NCBI RefSeq assembly: GCF_004348265.1
Contig: NZ_SMNT01000253.1
Coordinates: 26,877 to 90,876, forward strand
Source of the DNA: Methylobacterium segetis
GTDB lineage: Bacteria; Pseudomonadota; Alphaproteobacteria; Rhizobiales; Beijerinckiaceae
Direction: 5' to 3'
Length of the DNA stretch: 64,000 nt
Within the stretch, counting starts at the first letter, position 1. Each line of letters begins with the position of its first letter. Position numbers and translations under genes: made by a program. Shown in pieces: positions 16,064 to 25,747 of this stretch. The notes under the pieces are model-generated. The model made no database searches. It worked only from the letters and a program-made list of their open reading frames with translations, and was not told the origin of the DNA.

Positions 16064-18640
16064 ATGATGTCGATGACGGGGAAGCGCCGGCGGAAGTCGG
16101 TGGAACGGGCCATCGTCCTAGTCGCCGCCGCAGCCGCCGGTGTCGCGCTGGGCGGGACCGCGCAGGCGCAGCAGATCGTCGTCCAGGGTAACAGCCGCGT
16201 CGATTCCGACACGATCCGCTCCTACGTCACGGGGACGGCCTCCGGCTCCGCGGAGGAAGCCCGGCGCAACCTGCTCGCCAGCGGCATGTTCTCGGAGGTC
16301 CGCGTCTCGCAGGGCGGCGGCCGCACGGTCGTCACGGTCCGCGAGAACAACCTCATCAACCGCGTCGTGTTCGAGGGCAACAAGAAGGTCGAGAAGGGCA
16401 CCCTGGAGAGCGTCGTCGAGGCCAAGGCGCGCGGCCCGTTCAGCCTGAACACCGTCAACGCCGACATCCAGCGCATCCGCGAGGTCTACCGCCGGGCCGG
16501 CCGCGGCGGCGCCAAGGTGAGCTACCGGACGGTCGACCTGCCGAACGGCCGCATCGACGTGATCTACACGATCGACGAGGGCGACAAGACCGGCATCGTC
16601 GCGATCAACTTCGTGGGCAACAACGCCTATTCCGAGGGCAAGCTCAAGGAGCTGATGAGCTCGTCGGAGATGAACCTCCTGAGCTTCGTCAAGACCTCCG
16701 ACGTCTATGACCCGGATCGCATCGCGGCCGATGTCGAGCTCGTCCGCCGCTACTACCTCAAGAACGGCTACGCCGATTTCCGCGTCGTGAACGCGGATGC
16801 CCGCTACGTCGAGGCGCCCGAGGGCGAGAAGTCCGGCTGGATCGTCACCGTGACGATCGAGGAGGGCGCCCAGTACCGCGTCGGCGCCGTGGCGATCGAT
16901 TCCCGCCTGCCGGGCGTCGACACAGCCGGCCTCGAGAGCGAGATCCGCGCCTCGGTCGGCGACGTCTACAATGCCGAGGACGTCGAGAAGACCCTCACCG
17001 GCGTGACCACCCAGATCGCCCGCCAGGGCTACCCCTTCGCGCAGGTCCGCCCGACCGGCCAGCGCGACCGCGGCACGCAGCAGGTCTCCCTCGGCTTCGT
17101 GGTCGAGGACGGTCCGCACGTCTACGTCGAGCGCATCAACGTCCGCGGCAACACCCGCACCCGCGACTACGTCATCCGCCGCGAACTCGATATCTCCGAG
17201 GGCGACGCCTACAACCGCGTCCTGACCGACCGGGCGGAGCGCCGCCTGAACGGCCTCGGCTTCTTCAAGAAGGTGCGCTTCTCCAACGAGCCCGGCTCCG
17301 CGCCGGACCGCGTGATCATCAACATCGACGTCGAGGATCAGCCCACCGGCTCGTTCTCCGTCGCGGGCGGCTTCTCGACCCAGGACGGCATCATCGGCGA
17401 GGTCTCGATCTCGGAATCGAACGTCCTCGGCCGCGGCCAGTACGTCCGCGTCGCCGGCACCGGCGGCCAGTACACGCGCGGCTTCGACTTCTCGTTCACC
17501 GAGCCGTATTTCCTCGGCTACCGCCTCGCCGCGGGCTTCGACGCCTTCTACAAGTACAGCGACCTGACCCGCTACTCGCGCTACGAGACGACGGTCTATG
17601 GCGGCCAGCTCCGCCTCGGCCTGCCGATCACGGAAGAGTTCGGCGTCACGCTCCGCTACTCGCTCTACAACACCGAGCTCGCGATCCCGAACTCGATCAA
17701 GCGGCCCTACAACGACTGCTCGAACCCGATCCCGGGCTTCACCCAGACCTATGCGCCGGGAACCATCCTCAACGGCCAGAACGTCGGCGGCCTCGCGGTC
17801 TACGGCTTCAACAACGTCTCCAACACGAACTGCGCCCTGAACGGCGAGGCCTCGATCGCGCTCAAGGGCTCGACGGGCAACACGCTCACCTCGCTGGCCG
17901 GCCTCACGCTGGCCTACTCGACCCTCGACAACGTGGGCGCGCCCCGCAACGGCGTCTACGCCGAGCTGAAGCCGGACGTGGCCGGCCTCGGCGGCGACTC
18001 GAAGTTCTTCCGCGTGACGGGCGAGGCCCGCTACTACAAGGAGATCTGGGAGGACGTCGTCGGCTTCGTCCGCTTCCAGGGCGGCCACATCTCCGCCCTC
18101 GACGGTAACCCGCTGCGCATCACGGACCAGTTCTTCCTCGGCCCGTCGCTCGTCCGCGGCTTCGCGCCGAACGGCATCGGTCCGCGCGACGTCGGCATCT
18201 CCGACAGCCGCTCGAACGCGATCGGCGGCAGCACCTACGTGGGCGGCACCCTCGAAGTGCAGTTCCCGATCTGGGGCGTCCCGCGCGATCTCGGCATCAA
18301 GGGCGCCGTCTTCGCCGATGCCGGCACGCTGTTCGGCTATCACGGCCGCCGCACCTTCAACGTCAACGGCGACGCCTTCATCAACGGCATCGCGCCCGGC
18401 GGCGCCTGCAACTACAACGCGCTCACCATCGGCGTTGAGCCGGAATGCGTGAACGTGCGCGACAACGCGAAGATCCGCTCCTCGATCGGTGCCTCGATCC
18501 TGTGGAACTCGCCGCTCGGCCCGATCCGCTTCGACTACGCCTACGCCCTCACCAAGGACGAAGGCTTCGTCACGCCGCTCGGCCGCGTGGGCAAGGACCA
18601 GATCCAGGCGTTCCGCTTCTCGGGCGGCTCGCGCTTCTAA
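16064..18640 (+). CDS. bamA: Outer-membrane protein assembly factor BamA
   Basis: The 858-residue Omp85 protein inserts beta-barrel proteins in the outer membrane. A signal peptide is followed by cleavage near GGTAQAQQ, then five POTRA domains (about residues 35-420), then the 16-strand barrel. The conserved lid-loop motif VRGF is present (GPSLVRGFAPNGIG), and the protein ends in an aromatic residue (GGSRF) as barrel proteins do. The ATG at 16064 gives a normal signal peptide; a GTG at 16034 is in frame but lies within a stable hairpin. The order rseP-bamA-lpxD is conserved. Confidence 0.96.
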   Translation: MMSMTGKRRRKSVERAIVLVAAAAAGVALGGTAQAQQIVVQGNSRVDSDTIRSYVTGTASGSAEEARRNLLASGMFSEVRVSQGGGRTVVTVRENNLINRVVFEGNKKVEKGTLESVVEAKARGPFSLNTVNADIQRIREVYRRAGRGGAKVSYRTVDLPNGRIDVIYTIDEGDKTGIVAINFVGNNAYSEGKLKELMSSSEMNLLSFVKTSDVYDPDRIAADVELVRRYYLKNGYADFRVVNADARYVEAPEGEKSGWIVTVTIEEGAQYRVGAVAIDSRLPGVDTAGLESEIRASVGDVYNAEDVEKTLTGVTTQIARQGYPFAQVRPTGQRDRGTQQVSLGFVVEDGPHVYVERINVRGNTRTRDYVIRRELDISEGDAYNRVLTDRAERRLNGLGFFKKVRFSNEPGSAPDRVIINIDVEDQPTGSFSVAGGFSTQDGIIGEVSISESNVLGRGQYVRVAGTGGQYTRGFDFSFTEPYFLGYRLAAGFDAFYKYSDLTRYSRYETTVYGGQLRLGLPITEEFGVTLRYSLYNTELAIPNSIKRPYNDCSNPIPGFTQTYAPGTILNGQNVGGLAVYGFNNVSNTNCALNGEASIALKGSTGNTLTSLAGLTLAYSTLDNVGAPRNGVYAELKPDVAGLGGDSKFFRVTGEARYYKEIWEDVVGFVRFQGGHISALDGNPLRITDQFFLGPSLVRGFAPNGIGPRDVGISDSRSNAIGGSTYVGGTLEVQFPIWGVPRDLGIKGAVFADAGTLFGYHGRRTFNVNGDAFINGIAPGGACNYNALTIGVEPECVNVRDNAKIRSSIGASILWNSPLGPIRFDYAYALTKDEGFVTPLGRVGKDQIQAFRFSGGSRF

Positions 18641-18690
18641 GACAAAGGGTCGCGCGCCATCCGGCATCCCCGGGTGGCGCGTTGTCCGGC

Positions 18691-19752
18691 ATGTCCGATC
18701 CCGTCTTCTTCACCGCGAACGGCACGCTGAGCCTCGGCGACATCGCCGGGGCTGCCGGTCTCTCCCTGCCCGAGGGGGCGGACCCGGCCACGCTCCTGAC
18801 GGGCGCCGCGCCGCTGGAGAGCGCCGGTCCCGCCGATCTCGCCTACATGGACAACGCCCGCTACGGCGACGCGCTCGCCGCGACGCGCGCCGGCGTCTGC
18901 CTCGTCTCGCCCCGCTTCGCCCCGCGCGTGCCGGCCGCGACGGTCGCCCTCGTCACCCGCGACCCCTACCGCATCTACGCGAGCCTTCTGGCCCGCCTGC
19001 ACCCGGACGCGATGCGCCCCGCCTCGCTCTTCGGAGGCCGCGGCGTCTCACCGGGCGCCCATGTCCATCCCGAGGCGCATCTGGAGGAGGGCGTGCGGGT
19101 TGATCCCGGCGCGGTGATCGGGCCCGGCGCCGAGATCGGTTCCGGAACGGTGATCGGCCCGGGTGCCGCCATCGGCCCGAACGTGCGGATCGGCCGGGAT
19201 TGCAGCATCGGGGCTGGCGCGACGCTGACGCACGCTCTCGTCGGCAATCGGGTCATCGTGCATCCCGGCGCCCGCATCGGCCAGGACGGATTCGGCTTCG
19301 CCATGGGCGCGAGCCACATCAAGGTGCCGCAGATCGGCCGCGTCATCGTGCAGGACGATGTCGAGATCGGAGCCAACACCACCATCGACCGGGGCGCGAG
19401 CCGCGACACGGTGATCGGCGAGGGCACCAAGATCGATAACCTCGTGCAGATCGCCCACAACGTCGTGATCGGGCGTCACTGCGTCATCGTCTCAGGCGTC
19501 GGCATCTCCGGCTCGACGACGCTGGAGGATTACGTGGTGCTCGGCGGGCAGGTGGGCGTGGTCGGGCATCTGCGCATCGGCCAGGGCTCGCAGATCGCGG
19601 GCTCCTCGAACGTCAACCGGGACGTTCCGCCGGGCAGCCGCTGGGGCGGCACGCCGGCCAAGCCCGTCCGCGCCTGGTTCCGCGAGATGACCACGCTCGC
19701 GAGGCTCGCGGAGCGCTCCGCCCGCGGCGAGCGGGACGAATCCGCCGACTGA
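18691..19752 (+). CDS. lpxD: UDP-3-O-acylglucosamine N-acyltransferase
   Basis: LpxD adds the second acyl chain (N-linked, at position 2) to UDP-GlcN in lipid A synthesis. The N-terminal uridine-binding domain is followed by a left-handed beta helix of hexapeptide repeats (about residues 110-310, for example IGPGAEIGSGTVIGPGAAIG). The catalytic His region IDNLVQIAHNVVIG and GGQVGVVGHLRIG are conserved. The ATG at 18691 gives 353 residues, the usual size. It lies 50 nt after bamA with no terminator, so the two are likely co-transcribed. In relatives fabZ and lpxA follow directly; here a histidine kinase gene intervenes. Confidence 0.96.
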   Translation: MSDPVFFTANGTLSLGDIAGAAGLSLPEGADPATLLTGAAPLESAGPADLAYMDNARYGDALAATRAGVCLVSPRFAPRVPAATVALVTRDPYRIYASLLARLHPDAMRPASLFGGRGVSPGAHVHPEAHLEEGVRVDPGAVIGPGAEIGSGTVIGPGAAIGPNVRIGRDCSIGAGATLTHALVGNRVIVHPGARIGQDGFGFAMGASHIKVPQIGRVIVQDDVEIGANTTIDRGASRDTVIGEGTKIDNLVQIAHNVVIGRHCVIVSGVGISGSTTLEDYVVLGGQVGVVGHLRIGQGSQIAGSSNVNRDVPPGSRWGGTPAKPVRAWFREMTTLARLAERSARGERDESAD

Positions 19753-20059
19753 GACGCCGCGCCGAGAGGCCCTCCATCCGGAGCGCGGCCCGACCGGATC
19801 CCGACCGGTGCATCGATCGAGGCGGGCTCGCCGCCCCTCGGCGACCTCCCGCATCACGAACGCGCGGATGCGTCGGATTCGACCGATCGCGGTGACCGCG
19901 CGGGAAGGCGCCGGGCGGCATGGCTCTGCGACACCATCGCCGCGCCGGGGGATGGCGCGAACGAGCAATCCGATCGTGCGCCATCTATCCGCGACCGCGC
20001 GCATGGCTAAGGTCAGGCAGCTTGCATGAGCATCGATTCGGCGGGGGCCACACGATACC
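19753..20059. other. Intergenic region between lpxD and the histidine kinase
   Basis: This 307-nt gap shows no open frame with coding character, no strong hairpin followed by a T-run, and no recognisable promoter. It must carry the signals for the downstream kinase gene if that gene is independently transcribed. Confidence 0.5.
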
Positions 20060-22303
20060 ATGGGCTCGAGCAAGGCCTCGGAGGTGCCCTCGGTGGCCGC
20101 TCCCGTTGAGGCGCCGCCCGCCGGCGCCGAGATCCGGGCGGGCCGCGCACTCCTCGTCGTCTCGCTCCTGCTTCCCGCCCTGCTCCTCGCGCTCGCGAGC
20201 TGGCAAAGCCGCCGCGAGGTGCTGCGCGAGGCGGACGGGCGCGTCGAGCGCACCCTGCGCGTGCTGCACGAGCACGCGATCAAGGTCTTCGAGACCCAGA
20301 AGCTGATCATCGACCGGGTGAACGGGCGCCTGCGCTTCATCGACTGGTCCCGGGAGGAGGACCGCCTCGACCTCCACCGCTTCCTCGCCGATCTGCAGAA
20401 GAGCTACGATCAAGTCGCCACGGTCACGATCACGGACGCGCAGGGGCGGCTGCGGGCGAGCAGCCGCGCCCATCCGGCCGACACGTCCATCGACTTCACC
20501 GACCGCGACTGGTTCCAGGCGCTCACCGGCGCGGACGAGAGGGACTTGTTCGTCTCGCGCTCCTATCTCGGCCGGCAGTCGCGCCAGCCGATCTTCAACG
20601 TGGCCCGCCGGGTGCAGAGCCCGGACGGAACGTTCCAGGGCGCCATCGCCCTCTCGGTGGACCGGAGCTACTTCGAGACCTTCTACCGGGAGGTCGACCC
20701 CGACCTCGAGCACAATGTCGTGCTGATTCGCGCCGACGGGGAGATCCTCGCCCGCGAGCCGAAGACGGACCTGACCGCCCTCCCGCCGAACGCGCCGATG
20801 ATGCAGGCGATCACCCGCGGCGACGCCGGGCCCTACCGGGCCGTCTCGGCCGTCGACCGGGTGCCGCGCATCTTCGCCCTTCGGCGGGTCGAGCCCTACC
20901 CGGTCTATATCGGCTTCGGCCTCAGCGAGGCCGGAATCCTCGAAGTGTGGTGGCGCCACGTGACCGGCTACGCCGTGGTGGCCGCCCTCGCGGCGGGCTG
21001 CCTCCTCGGCCTCTCGCTCCTCGCGCTGCGGCAGATGCGGCAGGAGAAGCTCGCCACCCGCCGATGGCGCGCGGCGGCCGACGCGCTCACCGCGGAAGCC
21101 GCCGAGCGCCGCCGGGCCGAGGAGCAGCTCCGGCAGGCGCAGAAGATGGAGGCGGTGGGCCGCCTCACGGGCGGCGTGGCGCACGATTTCAACAACCTGC
21201 TGACCGTGGTGATCGGCAATCTCGAGATGGCCCAGCGCCGCGCGGCGGATATCAACGCCCGCGTCCTGCGCGGCATCGACAACGCGATGGAGGGCGCGCG
21301 CCGGGCCGCGACCCTGACCCACCGCCTTCTCGCCTTCTCGCGCCAGTCGCCCCTGAGCCCGGAGACGGTCGACGCGAACCGCCTCGTCTCCGGCATGTCG
21401 GACCTCTTCCGCCGGACCTTGGGCGAGCCGATCGCGGTCGAGACCGTGCTCGCGGGCGGCCTCTGGCTGACGCAGGCCGACGTCAACCAGATGGAGAGCG
21501 CGATCCTCAACCTCGCCGTCAACGCGCGGGACGCGATGCCGGAGGGCGGCGCGCTCACGATCGAGACCGGCAACGCCTATCTCGACGAGGCCTATTCCGC
21601 CAACCACGAGGAATTGCGGCCGGGCCAGTACGTGATGATCGCCGTCTGCGACACGGGCGTCGGCATGCCGCCGGAGGTGCTGAGCCGGGTCTTCGAGCCC
21701 TTCTTCACCACGAAGCCGCCGGGCAAGGGCTCCGGCCTCGGGCTCGCCCAGGTCTACGGCTTCATGCGCCAGAGCGGCGGTCACGTCGCGGTCTACTCGG
21801 AGGTCGGCCACGGCACCGCGATCAAGCTCTACGTCCCCCGTCTCGCCAGGGCCACCGGCGCCTCCGGCGATCCGGCCCAGCCGATGGAGACGCCGACGCT
21901 GATCCCCGGCGTGCTGGAGCGGGCGCCCCAGCCCGGCCTCACCGTTCTGGCGGTGGAGGACGACCCGATGGTGCGCGCCTTCACCGTCGCGGCTCTGGAG
22001 GAGGCGGGCTACCGCGTGCTCCAGGCGGCGGAGGGGCCGCAGGCGCTGCGCCTGATCGAGAGCGAGCCCGACATCGCGCTCCTCTTCACCGACGTGGTGC
22101 TGACCGGACCCCTCGATGGCCGCAGGGTCGCCGACGAGGCCCTGCGCCTGCGCCCCGCCCTCAAGGTGCTCTTCACCACGGGCTACACCCGCAACGCCAT
22201 CATCCATCACGGCCGGCTCGACGAGGGCGTCGACCTCCTCGTCAAGCCGTTCACGGCCGCGAGCCTCGGGCGCAAGGTGCGGGCCGTACTGAGCCGGGCC
22301 TGA
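20060..22303 (+). CDS. Membrane hybrid sensor histidine kinase with receiver domain
   Basis: This 747-residue protein has TM1 (about residues 30-50), a periplasmic Cache-like sensor (about 55-300) and TM2 (about 302-325). A HisKA domain follows with phospho-acceptor His375 in GGVAHDFNNLL. The ATPase domain has N-box NLAVNARDAMPEGG, G1 CDTGVGMPPEV and G2 GKGSGLGLAQV. A C-terminal receiver has phospho-acceptor Asp678 in LLFTDVVL and the Lys of LVKPF. It would sense a small periplasmic ligand and autophosphorylate, then transfer phosphate internally. No separate response regulator or phosphotransferase is adjacent. It interrupts the conserved lpxD-fabZ order, so it looks like an acquired or relocated gene. 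Confidence 0.93.
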   Translation: MGSSKASEVPSVAAPVEAPPAGAEIRAGRALLVVSLLLPALLLALASWQSRREVLREADGRVERTLRVLHEHAIKVFETQKLIIDRVNGRLRFIDWSREEDRLDLHRFLADLQKSYDQVATVTITDAQGRLRASSRAHPADTSIDFTDRDWFQALTGADERDLFVSRSYLGRQSRQPIFNVARRVQSPDGTFQGAIALSVDRSYFETFYREVDPDLEHNVVLIRADGEILAREPKTDLTALPPNAPMMQAITRGDAGPYRAVSAVDRVPRIFALRRVEPYPVYIGFGLSEAGILEVWWRHVTGYAVVAALAAGCLLGLSLLALRQMRQEKLATRRWRAAADALTAEAAERRRAEEQLRQAQKMEAVGRLTGGVAHDFNNLLTVVIGNLEMAQRRAADINARVLRGIDNAMEGARRAATLTHRLLAFSRQSPLSPETVDANRLVSGMSDLFRRTLGEPIAVETVLAGGLWLTQADVNQMESAILNLAVNARDAMPEGGALTIETGNAYLDEAYSANHEELRPGQYVMIAVCDTGVGMPPEVLSRVFEPFFTTKPPGKGSGLGLAQVYGFMRQSGGHVAVYSEVGHGTAIKLYVPRLARATGASGDPAQPMETPTLIPGVLERAPQPGLTVLAVEDDPMVRAFTVAALEEAGYRVLQAAEGPQALRLIESEPDIALLFTDVVLTGPLDGRRVADEALRLRPALKVLFTTGYTRNAIIHHGRLDEGVDLLVKPFTAASLGRKVRAVLSRA

Positions 22304-22429
22304 GGGCAGCCGTCACCCTCGGGTCTTGCGTCCGCCCCTTTTTCTGACGAAGACGCTCTCAGCTTCGATGAAACGGCGTGCAGGGCCTGCGACGGCCGCC
22401 TGTTTGAGCGTGATGAGGTGCAAAAACCG

Positions 22430-22894
22430 ATGAGCGAGACGGCGCGCGAACTCGGCTCGGCCGATATTCAGAAGGTCCTGGAGCTGCTTCCCCACCGCTA
22501 CCCGTTCCTGATGATCGACAGGATCATCGAGATCGACCGGGACGAGAGCTGCATCGGCATCAAGAACGTGACGATCAACGAGCCTCAATTCACGGGGCAC
22601 TTCCCGGACCTGCCCGTCTTCCCCGGGGTGCTGCTGATCGAGGGCATGGCCCAGACCGCGGGCGCCATCTGCTGCCGGCACATCATGACGGACGATCTGC
22701 GCACCAAGCAGGTCTTCTTCATGACCATCGACAAGTGCAAGTTCCGCAAGCCCGTCGTGCCCGGCGACACCGTGCGCTATCACATGAAGAAGCTGAACCA
22801 GCGCCGCACCATGTGGTGGTTCCGCGGCGAGGCGCGCGTGGGCGACACCCTCGTGGCGGAGGCCGAGATCGGCGCCATGCTGGTGACGGAGTGA
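22430..22894 (+). CDS. fabZ: 3-hydroxyacyl-ACP dehydratase FabZ
   Basis: FabZ dehydrates beta-hydroxyacyl-ACP in fatty acid elongation and competes with LpxA for 3-hydroxyacyl-ACP. The 154-residue protein has LLPHRYPFLMIDR and the active-site helix GHFPDLPVFPGVLLIEGMAQ, with catalytic His57 and Glu71. The ATG at 22430 is chosen because GAGG lies 11 nt upstream; an in-frame GTG at 22418 overlaps that site. It is 8 nt upstream of lpxA, forming the conserved fabZ-lpxA pair. Confidence 0.96.
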   Translation: MSETARELGSADIQKVLELLPHRYPFLMIDRIIEIDRDESCIGIKNVTINEPQFTGHFPDLPVFPGVLLIEGMAQTAGAICCRHIMTDDLRTKQVFFMTIDKCKFRKPVVPGDTVRYHMKKLNQRRTMWWFRGEARVGDTLVAEAEIGAMLVTE

Positions 22895-22902
22895 GCGGCC
22901 CG

Positions 22903-23703
22903 ATGATCCACCCGAGCGCCATCGTCGAGGACGGAGCCAGGATCGGCGAGGGCGTCAGGATCGGACCGTTCTGCCATGTCGGGCCTCAGGTCGTGCTCGG
23001 CGAGGGCTGCGAACTCGTCAGCCACGTCGTGGTGGCGGGCGACACCGCGATCGGCGCCCGCACCCGGATCTACCCCTTCGCCTCGATCGGCCACCCGCCC
23101 CAGGACCTGAAATACCGCGGCGAGCCGTCGACGCTCCGGATCGGCGCGGAATGCCTGATCCGCGAGGGCGTCACCATGAATCCGGGCACGGCCGGGGGCG
23201 GCCTGGAGACGGTGGTCGGCGACCAGTGCACCTTCCTCGCCCATTCCCATGTCGGCCACGATTGCCGGGTGGGCAACGGCGTCGTCTTCTCCAACAACGT
23301 GATGCTCGCCGGCCACTGCACCGTCGGCGACTTCGCGATCCTGGGCGGCGGCGCGGCGGTCATCCAGTTCGCGCGCGTCGGCGCGCACGCCTTCGTCGGC
23401 GGCCTCTCGGGCCTGGAGAACGACTGCATTCCCTACGGCATGGTGCTGGGCAACCGCGCCTACCTGTCGGGCCTCAACATCATCGGCCTGCAACGACGCG
23501 GCTTCGCCCGCGAGGACATCCACGCCCTGCGTCGGGCCTACCGGGCCCTGTTCGCCCCGGAGGGCACGCTGATGGAGCGCGTCGAGGACGTCGCCGCCGA
23601 GTTCGAGAAGCACGCGGCCGTCAACGAGATCCTCGCCTTCATCCGCGAGGGCGGCAGACGCTCGATCTGCACGCCCCGCGAGACGCCCGCGAGCGTGGCC
23701 TGA
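22903..23703 (+). CDS. lpxA: UDP-N-acetylglucosamine acyltransferase
   Basis: LpxA catalyses the first step of lipid A synthesis, 3-O-acylation of UDP-GlcNAc. The protein opens with IHPSAIVEDGARIGEGVRIG and hexapeptide repeats, has the catalytic His region FLAHSHVGHDC and GGLSGLENDCIPYGMV, and ends in a helical domain. From the ATG at 22903 it has 266 residues. A GTG at 22891 overlapping the fabZ stop is a possible alternative start, but GGAG at 22889-22892 is well placed for the ATG. Tight packing with fabZ and lpxI indicates one operon. Confidence 0.96.
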   Translation: MIHPSAIVEDGARIGEGVRIGPFCHVGPQVVLGEGCELVSHVVVAGDTAIGARTRIYPFASIGHPPQDLKYRGEPSTLRIGAECLIREGVTMNPGTAGGGLETVVGDQCTFLAHSHVGHDCRVGNGVVFSNNVMLAGHCTVGDFAILGGGAAVIQFARVGAHAFVGGLSGLENDCIPYGMVLGNRAYLSGLNIIGLQRRGFAREDIHALRRAYRALFAPEGTLMERVEDVAAEFEKHAAVNEILAFIREGGRRSICTPRETPASVA

Positions 23704-23711
23704 GCGCGGCG

Positions 23712-24593
23712 ATGGCCGCCGACCGCGCGCAGGCTGCCGGCGCGGCGGCGCAGGCGGGCTGCCTCGTCCTGATCGCGGGCGCGGGGCGGCTGCCGGAACT
23801 GGTGGCGGATTCGCTGGAGCGGACCGCGCGTCCCTTCAAGGTGCTGAGCGTGCGCGGCTTCACCGACCGGCGGCTGCGGGCGCGGGCCGACGCCACGGTC
23901 GACCTCCTCGACATTGCCGGCACCCTCAGGATCCTGAAGGAATGGGGGCCGGCGGCGATCGTGCCGGCCGGCGGCGTCGCGCGGCCGAGCCCGGCCGCGA
24001 TCTTCAACGCGGCGGCGGCCGTGCGCAACCGCGATGCCCTGCGCGCCATCGCGGGCGGCGGGGACGACCGGCTGCTGCGCGCGGTGCTCGCGCTGCTGGA
24101 GGAGAACGGCCACCGCGTGCTCGGCGTGCACGAGGTCGCGCCGGACCTCCTCAGCCCGGAAGGCCGCCTCGGGCGGTTCGGGCCCGACGAGGCGGCCCGC
24201 GCCTCGATCGCGACCGGCCGCGCCCTGATCGAGGCCCTCTCGCCCTTCGATGTCGGTCAGGCGGCCGTCGTCGCGGCCGACCGCGTTGTCGCGGTGGAGG
24301 GGCCGGAAGGAACCGACCGCATGCTCGCCCGCGCCCGCGCCGTCATCCGCAAGCCGTTCGGGCTCGGCCGGCCCCTTCCCGCGACGATCCTCGTCAAGCT
24401 CGCCAAGCTCGGCCAGGATCTGCGGATCGACCTGCCCGCGATCGGCCCCCGCACGATCCGCAACGCGTCGTCCGCGGGATGCTCCGGTCTCGCCATCCAG
24501 GCGGGGCGCACCCTCGTCATCGACCGGGCCGAGACGGTCGCGGCCGCCGACCGCCTCGGCCTGTTCCTGATCGGACTGGACGGCGCCCGGTGA
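23712..24593 (+). CDS. lpxI: UDP-2,3-diacylglucosamine diphosphatase LpxI
   Basis: LpxI hydrolyses UDP-2,3-diacylglucosamine to lipid X and UMP. It replaces LpxH in alphaproteobacteria. The protein shows LIAGAGRLPELVADS at the N-terminus and, in the C-terminal catalytic domain, EGTDRMLARARAVIRK and KLAKLGQDLRIDLPAIG. The 293-residue length fits the family (formerly DUF1009). The stop overlaps the GTG start of lpxB by 4 nt. Its position between lpxA and lpxB matches related genomes. Confidence 0.93.
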   Translation: MAADRAQAAGAAAQAGCLVLIAGAGRLPELVADSLERTARPFKVLSVRGFTDRRLRARADATVDLLDIAGTLRILKEWGPAAIVPAGGVARPSPAAIFNAAAAVRNRDALRAIAGGGDDRLLRAVLALLEENGHRVLGVHEVAPDLLSPEGRLGRFGPDEAARASIATGRALIEALSPFDVGQAAVVAADRVVAVEGPEGTDRMLARARAVIRKPFGLGRPLPATILVKLAKLGQDLRIDLPAIGPRTIRNASSAGCSGLAIQAGRTLVIDRAETVAAADRLGLFLIGLDGAR

Positions 24594-25747
24594 AGATCTG
24601 GCTGGTAGCGGGCGAGGATTCGGGCGATCAGCTCGGGGCCAAGCTGATCCGGGCCCTGCGCACCCTCGCGCCGGAGCCGATCCGGTTCGGCGGCGTCGGC
24701 GGCGAGGCGATGGAGGCGGAGGGCTTCGCCTCGCTCTTCCCGATCGACGACGTCGCGGTGATGGGCTACCTGCCCGTTCTCGCGCGCGCCCGCACGCTGC
24801 TGCGCCGCATCCGTGAGACAGTGGACGACGTGGTGGCGGCCGCGCCCGACGTGCTCGTCATCATCGACAGCCCCGGCTTCACCCACGCGGTGGCCCGTCG
24901 CGTCCGCCAGCGCCGGCCCGACCTGCCGATCGTCGACTACGTCTCGCCGAGCGTCTGGGCGTGGCGCCCGTGGCGGGCCGCGAAGATGCGCCCCTTCATC
25001 GATCACGTGCTCGCCCTCCTGCCCTTCGAGCCCGAGGCGCATCGCCGCCTCGGCGGGCCGGCCTGCACCTATGTCGGCCACCCGCTGATCGAGCGGCTGG
25101 ACGAGCTGCGACCGGAGCCGGCGGAGCGGGAGCAGCGGGCGCGCGCGCCCTGGCGGCTCGCCGTGCTGCCGGGCTCGCGCCGCTCGGAGATCGAGCGGCT
25201 GATGCCGGTCTTCGGCCGGACGCTCGCGCTGATCGCCGAGGCAGGCGGGCCGGTCGAGGCGCTGCTGCCGGCGGTGAGCCGCCACCGAGCCCTCATCGAG
25301 CGCCTCGCGACGGCCTGGGAGGTTCCGGTCCGGCTCGTGCACGGGGAGGCGGGCAAGCACGCGGTCTTCCGGCAGGCGCGCGCGGCGCTCGCGGCCTCCG
25401 GCACGGTGACCCTCGAACTCGCCCTCGCCGGCGTCCCGATGGTGGTGGCCTACAAGGTCTCGCGCATCGAGGAGGTGATCGCCCGCCGCCTGATCCAGGT
25501 GCCGACGATCGTGCTGCCGAACCTGATCCTCGGCGAGAACGCGATGCCCGAATATGTGCAGGCGGCGTGCCGGGCGGAGACCCTTGCCGCGGCTCTGCTG
25601 CCGCTCCTGTGCGACGGCCCGGAGCGCGGGCGCCAGATCGCGGCTTTGGAGCGCCTCGACGACCGGATGCGGCTGCCCGGCGGGGCGGCGCCGAGCCACG
25701 AAGCCGCCCGCCTCGTCCTCGCCGTGCGGGCCGGTCAGGCGGCCTGA
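24590..25747 (+). CDS. lpxB: Lipid-A-disaccharide synthase
   Basis: LpxB joins lipid X and UDP-diacylglucosamine into the lipid A disaccharide backbone at the inner membrane. Family blocks seen are VAGEDSGDQLGAKLI, IDSPGFTHAVA, YVSPSVWAWRPWRAAKM, VLPGSRRSEIERLMPVF and ASGTVTLELALAGVPMVVAYK. Translation starts at a GTG at 24590 overlapping the lpxI stop (GTGA), so it is coupled. The 385-residue length is typical. Its last 13 nt overlap the 3' end of the convergent GGDEF-EAL gene. Confidence 0.96.
   Translation: MKIWLVAGEDSGDQLGAKLIRALRTLAPEPIRFGGVGGEAMEAEGFASLFPIDDVAVMGYLPVLARARTLLRRIRETVDDVVAAAPDVLVIIDSPGFTHAVARRVRQRRPDLPIVDYVSPSVWAWRPWRAAKMRPFIDHVLALLPFEPEAHRRLGGPACTYVGHPLIERLDELRPEPAEREQRARAPWRLAVLPGSRRSEIERLMPVFGRTLALIAEAGGPVEALLPAVSRHRALIERLATAWEVPVRLVHGEAGKHAVFRQARAALAASGTVTLELALAGVPMVVAYKVSRIEEVIARRLIQVPTIVLPNLILGENAMPEYVQAACRAETLAAALLPLLCDGPERGRQIAALERLDDRMRLPGGAAPSHEAARLVLAVRAGQAA

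Noticed and set aside
16118..18667. 849-codon open frame antisense to bamA
   Set aside because: It mirrors the bamA codons and gives a low-complexity Ala/Val/Asp/Arg product with no recognisable domain.
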